A DNA stretch of 26,378 nucleotides, from NCBI GenBank assembly GCA_964582265.1, contig CAZOQT010000014.1, positions 1-26,378 on the forward strand, written 5' to 3'. The notes beneath the pieces are model-generated. The model was not told the DNA's origin. It ran no database searches and worked only from the letters and a program-made list of their open reading frames with translations. Position numbers and translations under genes: made by a program. Below are positions 15,386-22,632 of this stretch, piece by piece. This DNA comes from JBAZYK01 sp964582265 (GTDB taxonomy: Bacteria; Patescibacteriota; Gracilibacteria; UBA1369). How positions within the stretch are numbered: the first letter of the stretch is position 1; each line of letters starts with the position of its first letter.

Positions 15386-15943
15386 TTAAATTTCCAGCTT
15401 ATTTAATTGCGCAGTAAATTGTTCATAGTCGCCATCGTTTAATAGTGTAAAGTCGGCCATGGCAATAGGGCCGCCTTTTTCTATGTTTTCAATTTCTGCA
15501 TAATCACGCATTTGCGCGTCCTGCGGTGAAATTGGGCGTACGGTGCGTTTGGCAAGTCTGGCGTAGCGGGCGCGGGGAGGAGCGTAAATAGCAATTACAA
15601 ATAGCGCATCGCCGAATTTTTCTTTTAGAATTTTGTACTCTGACCAGCTGTAAAGTCCGTCTACGATTACGTTATGGCCTTTGTTTAAACCTTCTTCAAT
15701 TTTGGGAAGGTTTAAGATAGCAAATGCGGCTGGACCGTGGGTTTTGCGGAGCTCTTCACGCACTAGTTTTTCGTTGTCTGGTGTAATAGGAAGTCCGCGC
15801 TTTTCAACTTCGTTTAAGGTTATGCCTCCAAAATATACCGATTCGTAGCCTTTTTCGGTAAAGTAATTATTAGCGACTGATTTTCCCGCGCCGCACATTC
15901 CAACAAGTGCAATGACATGATTTTTTTGTGTTTCTTGTGACAT
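15386..15943 (-). CDS. UPF0200-like P-loop nucleotide kinase
   Basis: 185 residues. VIALVGMCGAGKSVANNYF (10-28) is a Walker A loop. VEKRGLPITPDNEKLVREEL, GPAAFAILNLPKIEEG, NVIVDGLYSWSEYKILKEKF and FVIAIYAPPRARYARLAKR match, in order, the archaeal UPF0200 family, which resembles dephospho-CoA and nucleoside-monophosphate kinases. Terminal IAMADFTLLNDGDYEQF also fits. It would transfer phosphate from ATP to a nucleotide-like substrate. It is the last gene of a four-gene operon, 11 bases after dCMP deaminase, so a pyrimidine deoxynucleotide is a reasonable but unproven substrate. Dephospho-CoA kinase is the alternative. Confidence 0.82.
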   Translation of the reverse strand: MSQETQKNHVIALVGMCGAGKSVANNYFTEKGYESVYFGGITLNEVEKRGLPITPDNEKLVREELRKTHGPAAFAILNLPKIEEGLNKGHNVIVDGLYSWSEYKILKEKFGDALFVIAIYAPPRARYARLAKRTVRPISPQDAQMRDYAEIENIEKGGPIAMADFTLLNDGDYEQFTAQLNKLEI

Positions 15944-15954
15944 AATCGGCTTGG

Positions 15955-16605
15955 TTATTTTTTATAATTTGCTGAATATTTTTGCGTGTCTTCGATCATG
16001 TCGTTTTTAGCCCAGTTATCGGTCCATTCTTCAACGCTGTATTCTATTAGTTCGCCTTTTTCGTCGTTGGCAAAAAGTCTTTTAATGCCGGCGTTTAAAA
16101 TCATTTTTTTGCAAATGAAGCATGGATAAGCCTTTAATAAGCCGGTTTGACCCTCCATCACTCTTTCTCCATATAAGTACAAATCGGCATTAAGTAAACT
16201 TACACCAGCGCGCGCTGCGTTTATTATGGCATTTTGTTCCGCATGAACGCTGCGGCAAAGTTCGTATTGCGTGCCTGATGGTATTTGGAGTTTTCTTCTT
16301 AAACAAAAGCCAAGTTCATAACAATCTTTGGTCATTCTGGGAGCACCGTTGTATCCTGTGGAAATTATCTGGTCATCTTTAACAATTAACGCGCCAAAAT
16401 GGGCGCACATGCAGGTCGCTCTTTGTGAAACTTCTTTGGCGATTTGCAGATAATACTGTTTTTTGGGGATACGAAGTGAGCTTTTAGACTGTGTGCTTTG
16501 TGTGTCAGATGATATTGGCGCGTCGGTTGGCATGGGTTTTGGTTTAAGTGTCTTCAAGCGGAGCCTATCACAATTTGATGAATGCTTACAAATTTCTGCT
16601 ATCAT
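15955..16605 (-). CDS. Deoxycytidylate (dCMP) deaminase
   Basis: Converts dCMP to dUMP, feeding dTMP synthesis. HAEQNAIINAA (121-131) gives the zinc-binding His and the catalytic Glu, and PCFICKKMI (161-169) gives the two zinc cysteines. The substrate-binding stretch ISTGYNGAPR (81-90) is typical of dCMP deaminases. The catalytic domain begins at about residue 48. The first ~47 residues are Ser/Thr/Pro/Lys-rich and not conserved-looking. The full-length start at 16605 overlaps the upstream gene by 20 bases. The ATG at 16533 (24 residues shorter) is an alternative and may be right. It is third in the TspO-to-kinase operon. Confidence 0.88.
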   Translation of the reverse strand: MIAEICKHSSNCDRLRLKTLKPKPMPTDAPISSDTQSTQSKSSLRIPKKQYYLQIAKEVSQRATCMCAHFGALIVKDDQIISTGYNGAPRMTKDCYELGFCLRRKLQIPSGTQYELCRSVHAEQNAIINAARAGVSLLNADLYLYGERVMEGQTGLLKAYPCFICKKMILNAGIKRLFANDEKGELIEYSVEEWTDNWAKNDMIEDTQKYSANYKK

Positions 16606-17140
16606 AAGCCCAGTGTAAAATCGCTTGGCGTTGTCTTGGACGGCAGCTTAAGTCGCCTGCATGGCAATTTCTTTTTATTTGGGCGATGTGACGGGCAATG
16701 GCTTTCCATCTTCTAATTTGGCGGGCGTCTTCCAGAGGAATGCGGCGACCCATATAATAACGGCAGTACCATTGAAACCAGCCACGCGGGTCATCCGGAT
16801 GAAGCCATCCTTTCTTTTGCCAAACTTTTAACGGTTGACTGGCATCTACCCCAAAAAAATTAAGTTTGCGATTGTGCCCTGGTACACCTTCTTTATGTAA
16901 TCTGGCCATTTTAAACCAGTCCGCGGGAAATTCTTTACGGCAATCGCGCATGTATCTGCCACCAAAAACCCCTAACTTAAGCATTTGTTTTGGTGTGAGT
17001 TCAGGTTTAAATTCGCTATCAAAATTTTTACCCATCTCTTCACTTAAAACGTAACGATAATTTTTTTGCATTTTATCGTTAACAATCACTGTTTTTGGGC
17101 TTGAGTTCTTTGTGTATTGGGCCTGTGATTTTTTAGGCAT
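16586..17140 (-). CDS. Conserved protein of unknown function (ASQPLxVWxxKGW family)
   Basis: 184 residues, basic, no signal or membrane segment. It carries a well-conserved pattern I recognise from uncharacterised proteins: ELTPKQMLKLGVFGGRYM (about 48-65), CRKEFPADWF, FFGVDASQPLKVWQKKGW, HPDDPRGWFQWYCRYYMGRR and then RQIRRWKAIARHIAQIKRNC and CRPRQRQAILHWAYDSR. Many Trp, Arg and Tyr residues suggest a nucleic-acid or nucleotide contact surface, but that is guesswork. It starts 1 base after the TspO-like stop and overlaps the next gene by 20 bases, so translational coupling is likely. Confidence 0.8.
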   Translation of the reverse strand: MPKKSQAQYTKNSSPKTVIVNDKMQKNYRYVLSEEMGKNFDSEFKPELTPKQMLKLGVFGGRYMRDCRKEFPADWFKMARLHKEGVPGHNRKLNFFGVDASQPLKVWQKKGWLHPDDPRGWFQWYCRYYMGRRIPLEDARQIRRWKAIARHIAQIKRNCHAGDLSCRPRQRQAILHWAYDSRNL

Positions 17141-17141
17141 A

Positions 17142-17960
17142 CTAGGCGAATAACCGGCCGAATAATTTTTGGAATAGGTTTTCTTTTTTTTGTTTTTTAA
17201 TGAAAAACAAAGCTATTAAAATGGCAGTGATCATTGCAAAACAAGTTACTACAATGACATCGTTACTATTCATTATGTTTGCCACAATAATGCCTATTAG
17301 TGCCCAAATAACAGCTGACCCGTATAAAATATTTCCATTAACGCGATATAAAACCAATTTAACTGCTGTTCCAGCAAGGAACAAAATCAAAATGGCAAAA
17401 GCTGTTTCTGAAAGACCAAAATTTCCAAATTCAACTTGTTTTAAAACAGAAGAAAGATTGGCAAAGAAAGCAAAAGAAACCCATCCTGCTTGTACTGAAA
17501 AGGGAACATAGACCAACCATTTTTCTTTTGTAGTGAGTGCTTTTTTGTTATCAGAAATTTTAAAGAGTGTCATTAACGAGCATAGCAAAATTGGGGTGAT
17601 CGCAACCAAAGTTGGCCAGCTAAAGCTGATTAATTGCGCCACTAAAATCCAAATTGTGTTAAATAAAAAAATGCGCGCAGTGCCCCAACCGATTTTTCTT
17701 AATAATTCATTTTCGCGGTTTGCAGGAAATGCCTGATAAATGGCGTATAACAAGGAAAATAAAAAGATAAATCCCCAAATACTAAAAGTGTAACCGGCGG
17801 GGACAATTGGAGTTTTGGTGATGTCTGATTGGCTCTGAATGCTCATGCCAATATTAAAGTAGGTCAAAAAATACCCGGTTAAAATTTGGCTTAGTGCAAA
17901 AATGACATTGGCGCTTTGACGTGCGATGTCATTAAATTTTGAGGTTTTGTTTTTGAACAT
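17142..17960 (-). CDS. TspO/MBR-related multi-pass membrane protein
   Basis: 272 residues from the ATG at 17960. An upstream in-frame ATG at 18026 exists, but a minus-strand TATAAT at 17995-17990 would place the transcript start near 17983, inside that extension, so I prefer the shorter start. About 8-9 hydrophobic segments are visible. PAGYTFSIWGFIFLFSLLYA is the TspO/tryptophan-rich sensory protein signature, and WVSFAFFANLSSV resembles later helices. Classical TspO has 5 helices and ~160 residues. This is the longer bacterial relative with extra helices and a basic tail (FFIKKQKKE). Ligand and function are unknown. It is the first gene of the operon. Confidence 0.78.
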   Translation of the reverse strand: MFKNKTSKFNDIARQSANVIFALSQILTGYFLTYFNIGMSIQSQSDITKTPIVPAGYTFSIWGFIFLFSLLYAIYQAFPANRENELLRKIGWGTARIFLFNTIWILVAQLISFSWPTLVAITPILLCSLMTLFKISDNKKALTTKEKWLVYVPFSVQAGWVSFAFFANLSSVLKQVEFGNFGLSETAFAILILFLAGTAVKLVLYRVNGNILYGSAVIWALIGIIVANIMNSNDVIVVTCFAMITAILIALFFIKKQKKENLFQKLFGRLFA

Positions 17961-18161
17961 AGGAAATGGGGTTAAGATTCCAATTCCTATTATACATTTA
18001 AATATTTTGTAGGCCAGTCTAGACAAAGGAAGGATTTTAAATATGATTTATACTAGAAAAGTTACAATCCTCTGGATGCGCTTGTGCAGCAAAGAAAAAT
18101 GCTATTAAAGAATGTAAAATTTGAAAAACTTATCAAATCTCTAACTTTAAATATAAATTAT

Positions 18162-18593
18162 ATGAAAAAGAAAAAACGTCTTAATGATAAAGAGCTTTAT
18201 TCTGCTCTTAAAGATGACGATGTTAAGCAATATCAAAGTGAGGTTAAAGAACGCTGGGGTGATACTGAGGCCTACAAGCATAGCATGGCCAAGGTCAGCA
18301 AAATGACCAAGGCGGAAATGCAAAAATTAAAGGAAGATAGTAAAGCTTTTACGCAAAAATTGGCAGATAACATGCACAAAGGAGCAACTCATCCTGACTT
18401 TCAAAAGTTAATTGCACAGCATCATAAAAGCATTGAATTTTTTTATCCTTGCAGCTTGGAAATGTACAGAAATTTGGGTCAGATGTACGTCGATGATCCG
18501 CGTTTTACCGCATATTATGACAAATTCTCCAAGGGGTTGGCGCAAGTGATGAAAGAGGCGATCTACTTTTATTGTGATCAGCTTTCTTCGTAG
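18162..18593 (+). CDS. Stand-alone TipAS-domain protein
   Basis: 143 residues from ATG 18162. An upstream in-frame ATG at 18084 would add 26 residues with no family similarity. The sequence has the TipAS antibiotic-recognition fold pattern: YQSEVKERWGDTEAYKHS, MTKAEMQKLKEDSKAFTQKL, HKGATHPDFQKLIAQHH, IEFFYPCSLEMYRNLGQMYV, DPRFTAYYDKFSKGLAQVMK and EAIYFY. In TipA proteins this domain follows a MerR DNA-binding domain. Here it is alone, with only a few basic residues in front, so it may bind a small molecule without regulating DNA directly. Its 3' end overlaps the convergent PhnB-like gene by 16 bases. Confidence 0.85.
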   Translation: MKKKKRLNDKELYSALKDDDVKQYQSEVKERWGDTEAYKHSMAKVSKMTKAEMQKLKEDSKAFTQKLADNMHKGATHPDFQKLIAQHHKSIEFFYPCSLEMYRNLGQMYVDDPRFTAYYDKFSKGLAQVMKEAIYFYCDQLSS

Positions 18594-19462
18594 GCTTTCT
18601 TTAGTTTCGCAATATCAAACTTTTTCATTTTTAAGAAAGCTTGTGTTACGCGCTGGCGTTTTTCTGGATTTTGGTCTTGCATCATTTCATTCATGATGGT
18701 TGGTACAATCTGCCAGGAAACGCCATATTTATCTTTAAGCCAGCCACATTGTTCAGCTTTTGGATCTGCAGTTAGCTTGTTCCAGTAATGGTCTATTTCG
18801 GCTTGGTCCTTACAGTGAACTATAAATGAAATAGCTTCATTAAAAGTAAATTTGTGTTCATAGGCGCTATCCATAGCTGCAAAATCTACACCTTCTAACG
18901 TAAATTCGGCATGTTTGATTGTACCTTCTTTGTCAGGTTCTTCGCCTTTGTTATAACGCATAATGCTGTTAATTTTTGACTCCTTAAAGATAGATAAGTA
19001 ATTGTTAATGGCTTCCTCAGTTTTGCCGCAATTACTACCTACAAACATTAAAGTTGGGGTGATTTTTTGTTGATATTTCATGTCGCCCATCAACATGATT
19101 TGCCAAGAAAGGCCGAACTTGTCTGCTAGCCAAACATATTTTTTGCTAAAAGGGTATTCGCCAAGTGGCATAAGAGAGGTGCTACCGGGCGATAATTTTT
19201 CATAAATAAGGTCAACTTCTTCAACACTGTCGCAGGCAATCAAAAAAGAAATGGCCGGCGTGAATTTAAAATATGGTCCGGCAGAAATTAACATAAATTC
19301 CTGTCCGGCGATTTGAATTGTTAACAGATCCGCATCTCCGGATGGGGTGTCTTTGATGACTGCGGAATTGATGATTTTTGAATTGGGGAGAAGAGAAGTA
19401 TAAAGTTCTGCGGCCTGTTTGGCCTCTTTATCGAACCATAGATGAGGGATAATGTTTGGCAT
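18578..19462 (-). CDS. Tandem PhnB-like VOC protein
   Basis: 294 residues, two PhnB/3-demethylubiquinone-methyltransferase-like modules. The first begins MPNIIPHLWFDKEAKQAAEL, and the second begins near residue 132 with ITPTLMFVGSNCGKTEEAIN. Each has the VOC pattern and an F/YGLSWQI or YGVSWQIVPT end (about 116-122 and 247-256). Members are often called PhnB, but no phosphonate activity should be assumed. No signal peptide. It probably binds or modifies a small molecule. It faces the TipAS gene and shares 16 bases with it. Confidence 0.88.
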   Translation of the reverse strand: MPNIIPHLWFDKEAKQAAELYTSLLPNSKIINSAVIKDTPSGDADLLTIQIAGQEFMLISAGPYFKFTPAISFLIACDSVEEVDLIYEKLSPGSTSLMPLGEYPFSKKYVWLADKFGLSWQIMLMGDMKYQQKITPTLMFVGSNCGKTEEAINNYLSIFKESKINSIMRYNKGEEPDKEGTIKHAEFTLEGVDFAAMDSAYEHKFTFNEAISFIVHCKDQAEIDHYWNKLTADPKAEQCGWLKDKYGVSWQIVPTIMNEMMQDQNPEKRQRVTQAFLKMKKFDIAKLKKAYEES

Positions 19463-19530
19463 GGGTATTTAAATAATTAAGTTAATTATTATATCTAATA
19501 TTTATTTGTATAGAAACGGTTTTGAAATAC

Positions 19531-19560
19531 TTGCACTTGATTCTTTTTTTAAAATATATA
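19531..19560 (+). promoter_or_regulatory. Possible promoter for the unknown gene at 19596
   Basis: TTGCAC (19531-19536), 18-base spacer and TATATA (19555-19560), 35 bases before the ATG. AT-richness makes this tentative. Confidence 0.4.
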
Positions 19561-19595
19561 GACTATATTCTCATAATTTGATTTGTTTTAGTTAA

Positions 19596-20381
19596 ATGAA
19601 TAAACCTAAAGATTCAAAGCGTGTAGAAGATGTTCATTCCAGATTACAAGATCCAGAATTTGTAACTGAAATTGCAAATAATGGTATGAAACCTTTGATC
19701 TCTCCAATTGGAGTGGGGGGCAAGTATGGTTTTCTTTCCTTGAATGAAGGATACATTACTGGTTGGGAAAGTACTGATAATGGACAAATTCTTGTTAGAA
19801 TTGAAATACCTAAGACTCCCCATAAACTGGCAGAAGGAAAAATTGCTGATCTTATAGTTGCTTTAAGGCTTGATCACGGTGAAAGTAACATTATTACAAT
19901 GCAGGGGCAGCTCCTTAATCTGGTTGATGAAGAAGACTTAAATGAGCGAATATTAAAATTTGTTTTGCAATTTAATAATGTTGATGATGAAAAGTATGTT
20001 AGAGCTTGTTTAAAAAGTCAGAGTTATTCAGAAGAAGCTATGGATCAATTGAGAAGAGATGTTCCCATTGTGCCAAAACCTGTGCGACAAGTTATGGAAA
20101 ATATACTTATAGCGATTGTGGTATCGGGCGTGGCTGGTTTGGTTTTGAACCCGGATAAGCCTGCGGAAGCTTATTGTTATAAGGTACAAAGTGGAGATTT
20201 GGAAGTTAGAAAAAGGCGGCCAGAATCCGTTAAAAATCTGATGGGTACAGATAAACCGGAGGATATCGCGAATATTTGTCGCACAAAATTTGGAATATTG
20301 ATTCCTGTTTCCGAGGTTGAAGAGGTTATAAATTCCAATCGTGAACAAGGAAAAAAACAAAAAGCTATTTTAAATCCATAG
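19596..20381 (+). CDS. Unknown protein with one possible membrane segment
   Basis: 261 residues, not recognised. Residues ~30-125 look like a beta-rich domain (VGGKYGFLSLNEGYITGWES, then QILVRIEIPKT). Residues ~126-165 are charged and helical. MENILIAIVVSGVAGLVL (about 168-185) is a single hydrophobic segment that could span a membrane. The tail (~186-261) is basic with CYKVQSGDLEVRKRRPESVK. No signal peptide, so topology is uncertain. Its 3' end overlaps the convergent DUF4256 gene by 12 bases. I cannot assign a function. Confidence 0.75.
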   Translation: MNKPKDSKRVEDVHSRLQDPEFVTEIANNGMKPLISPIGVGGKYGFLSLNEGYITGWESTDNGQILVRIEIPKTPHKLAEGKIADLIVALRLDHGESNIITMQGQLLNLVDEEDLNERILKFVLQFNNVDDEKYVRACLKSQSYSEEAMDQLRRDVPIVPKPVRQVMENILIAIVVSGVAGLVLNPDKPAEAYCYKVQSGDLEVRKRRPESVKNLMGTDKPEDIANICRTKFGILIPVSEVEEVINSNREQGKKQKAILNP

Positions 20382-20930
20382 GCATCCTCTAAATCCGCGT
20401 GCGGCATAATATGATTCCGCGCCATTGTGATAGGTAAATACGTTATTATAACGGCGATCACAAAAAATGGCGCCGCCCAGTTTGCGGATTTCTGGTGGAG
20501 TTTTGACCCAGCTGGAAGTCTTGGTGTCAAACTCACCAAAGGTTTGTAGGTACTTATACTGCTCTTCGGTCAAAAGCTCGATGCCCATTTGTTCTGCTGC
20601 ATTTACGGCACTATTATTGGGTTTGTGTTCTTTTCTGGAATTTAGAGCTTCATTGTCATAGCAAAAACTGCGACGCCCTTTAGGGCTTTCTTCCGCGCAA
20701 TCGTAAAAAATGTATTCGCCGGATTTTTTATCTTGGGCAATGACATCCGGCTCTCCGCCGCTTTCTTCCATTTTATAAAGTGACCAGGTTTTTTCTGGAT
20801 TTTTTTGTAATTTTTCTTCTATTTTATCCCACTCAAGCCCTTTATGTCGGTTCATGTTTTTTTGAAAGCGGGCTTTTAGGGTTTTGAATAAATTTTCAGT
20901 TTGGTTTGTGGATAGTTTTGGCTTAGCCAT
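20370..20930 (-). CDS. DUF4256 family protein
   Basis: 186 residues, full length. It is highly conserved with the DUF4256 family as I know it: LKARFQKNMNRHKGLEWDKI, SLYKMEESGGEPDVI, FYDCAEESPKGRRSFCYDNE, FDTKTSSWVKTPPEIRKLGG, AIFCDRRYNNVFTYHNGAES and YYAARGFRG. Invariant Asp, Glu, Arg and Cys residues suggest an enzyme, but no function is known to me. It is cytoplasmic, with no close operon partner. Confidence 0.9.
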   Translation of the reverse strand: MAKPKLSTNQTENLFKTLKARFQKNMNRHKGLEWDKIEEKLQKNPEKTWSLYKMEESGGEPDVIAQDKKSGEYIFYDCAEESPKGRRSFCYDNEALNSRKEHKPNNSAVNAAEQMGIELLTEEQYKYLQTFGEFDTKTSSWVKTPPEIRKLGGAIFCDRRYNNVFTYHNGAESYYAARGFRGCLWI

Positions 20931-20995
20931 AAATTCGTTAAAATATTGTTCTATATTGTAACAAGTAATTTTAATCGAGCAAATAAATGTTTTAT

Positions 20996-21021
20996 ATAAA
21001 ACTGCCTTTTAAAGTGGGCAG
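20996..21021 (-). terminator. Weak intrinsic terminator after the DUF2892-type gene
   Basis: Minus strand: CTGCC pairs with GGCAG around a 10-base loop that holds the stop codon, followed by TTTTAT. The 5-bp stem is short. Confidence 0.4.
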
Positions 21022-21869
21022 CTGTTTTTGCCGATAGCTGCATAAAATCCACACCAGCTAAAAATCGCTTCAAAAAAGGTAAAGCCGGAAAAGAAGATAA
21101 GAATGGGACTCCAGGAAGTAAATATGGCCCAAATTAATAGTGCGGCTCCGAGTGCTGCCCTAAATAGGCGGCCGCCGATATTAATGTTTTTTTGTGCTCG
21201 GCGATTTTTATTTTTTGCAAAATATTTTAGGAGCGCTCTGTAGATTAAACCAAAAATTCCGGCCAGTAAGTATAAAGCAAAAATCATTCCCAGGCCCAAT
21301 GGGGACATAATAAAGCTGATAGGCGATGTTTGAAAAAAGGTTTGTTTAATTTGAGGGATCAATTTTAAGGAATTAATGGTTTCTTTAAAATTAAATGCTT
21401 CAACTTCTCCTGTAGCTAGGGAATAAGTCACATTGTTTTTTGGGCTGGAAACACGTATTTCATAATTGCCGGCTTCGGCTGTGGTTTTATATTCCGGGCC
21501 CATCCAATAAGTGTCTGCGCCAAATGGTTCGTAAAACTTTTTCCACTCAAAATTTTGTCCGTTTAATGTGGCGATCTTTGTGCCATTTTTAAATATTTCT
21601 GCCGACACTTCTTTGTTTTGTTCGTCTTTTTGGGTATCTATTGCCGGGACTAAGATATTTACGTAAAGGTTGAATGTTGAATCTGCCTTGATGCGATATG
21701 TATCTGGTTCGCCTTGTAATTTTGCATAATAGGCCTTGGATATTTCCGGTTCTGTAACGATTGTTTCGCGATTTTCTGTGATGCGTGGTTGATGTGCGAG
21801 CGCAAGTCCAGGTATGGCTGTTAAAAGTAGCGCTGCGATAATTATTGATTTCTTAAATTTTGATTTCAT
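21009..21869 (-). CDS. Exported protein: signal peptide, extracytoplasmic domain and C-terminal DUF2892-like membrane domain
   Basis: 286 residues. Residues 1-25 form a signal peptide ending ALA, before HQPRITEN. Residues ~26-160 are a beta-rich, Ig-like extracytoplasmic region (STFNLYVNILVP, AEIFKNGTKIATLNG, GNYEIRVSSPKNN), which looks like a ligand- or adhesion-type domain. A first membrane helix lies at ~187-213 (LGLGMIFALYLLAGIFGLIY). The tail INIGGRLFRAALGAALLIWA through WCGFYAAIGKNSCPL fits DUF2892, a small two-helix domain with a conserved Cys-Pro end. The two parts are normally separate, so this is a fusion. It lies 24 bases from the next membrane protein in an apparent operon. Its role is unknown. 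Confidence 0.75.
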   Translation of the reverse strand: MKSKFKKSIIIAALLLTAIPGLALAHQPRITENRETIVTEPEISKAYYAKLQGEPDTYRIKADSTFNLYVNILVPAIDTQKDEQNKEVSAEIFKNGTKIATLNGQNFEWKKFYEPFGADTYWMGPEYKTTAEAGNYEIRVSSPKNNVTYSLATGEVEAFNFKETINSLKLIPQIKQTFFQTSPISFIMSPLGLGMIFALYLLAGIFGLIYRALLKYFAKNKNRRAQKNINIGGRLFRAALGAALLIWAIFTSWSPILIFFSGFTFFEAIFSWCGFYAAIGKNSCPL

Positions 21870-21893
21870 TTTTTGTGTTTAGAAAATAATAAT

Positions 21894-22292
21894 TTATAAT
21901 CCAATTTTATCGGCAATAATATAAGTCACGACCGATACAGAAGCGGCCAGTACTGAGCCCCATGCCAAATCAACGATAGTTACCCAAAGCGGCCAATCTT
22001 TAGCCACTGCCAAATTGGTCAGGTCATATGTGGCATAGCAAACCAAGCCAAATAGGGCTCCAAAAAGAAGAGCGTGGGTCCACGAGTTATTTGCCATGGC
22101 AGGAGTGATGACAAAAATAATAAGACCAGCGATAAAAATTAGATAAAAGATAATGGCCGCAGTCCAATTTACATTCGACTTCATGAGTGTGCCAATTTGT
22201 GCGCGGTAAAAGTTTTTTGCCACTACGCCAAGCCAGATCATATCGATAGCAAAGAAAACTGGTAATGCGATTGCGTATAGTTTTACAAACAT
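21894..22292 (-). CDS. DUF2177 membrane protein
   Basis: 132 residues with four hydrophobic segments. AIALPVFFAIDMIWLGVVAK at the start, then LLFGALFGLVCYATYDLTNL and DLAWGSVLAASVSVVTYI, are the DUF2177 pattern. The conserved Asp17, Tyr, Asp and Trp inside the membrane region are typical. Function unknown. It is the upstream gene of a pair with the DUF2892-type gene. Confidence 0.88.
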   Translation of the reverse strand: MFVKLYAIALPVFFAIDMIWLGVVAKNFYRAQIGTLMKSNVNWTAAIIFYLIFIAGLIIFVITPAMANNSWTHALLFGALFGLVCYATYDLTNLAVAKDWPLWVTIVDLAWGSVLAASVSVVTYIIADKIGL

Positions 22293-22491
22293 AAAATAAT
22301 TTATTAATTTTCATACATTATTCTCTCAATAATGTAGACGAACAAGATTAAATCAACACTTACGGTCGCGATAATGCTTGGATATTGTATGGCGAAACCG
22401 CATACAGTTTTAACTACAACAATTGGTAATGGGAGATTGAAAAAATACCTAAAAATCCATCTAGTCTAGAAAAGAGTGATGGAAGTTTATT

Positions 22492-22566
22492 TGGCTCCCC
22501 CGACTGGGCTCGAACCAGTGACCTACCGGTTAACAGCCGGTTGCTCTACCACTGAGCTACAGGGGA
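22492..22566 (-). tRNA. tRNA-Asn (anticodon GTT)
   Basis: Cloverleaf on the minus strand: acceptor TCCCCTG pairs with CGGGGGA, the D arm carries AGCTCAGTGGTAGAGC, the anticodon stem-loop is CCGGCTGTTAACCGG with GTT, and the T arm is CTGGTTCGAGCCCAG. The discriminator is G and the CCA end is encoded (22494-22492). Confidence 0.95.
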
Positions 22567-22574
22567 ACACATCG

Positions 22575-22592
22575 CGCTTTCCAAAGAAAGCG
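22575..22592 (-). other. Short hairpin in the tRNA-Asn leader
   Basis: CGCTTTC and GAAAGCG pair (7 bp, 4-base loop) just upstream of the mature tRNA-Asn. No U-run follows, so it is probably a processing element rather than a terminator. Confidence 0.5.
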
Positions 22593-22597
22593 GAGCT

Positions 22598-22626
22598 ACT
22601 ATACCCAAGCCTTTAATTTTTTTCAA
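22598..22626 (-). promoter_or_regulatory. Promoter for tRNA-Asn
   Basis: Minus strand TTGAAA (22626-22621), 17-base spacer and TATAGT (22603-22598). The start would be near 22591, 25 bases before the tRNA. Confidence 0.65.
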
Positions 22627-22632
22627 CTTTTT

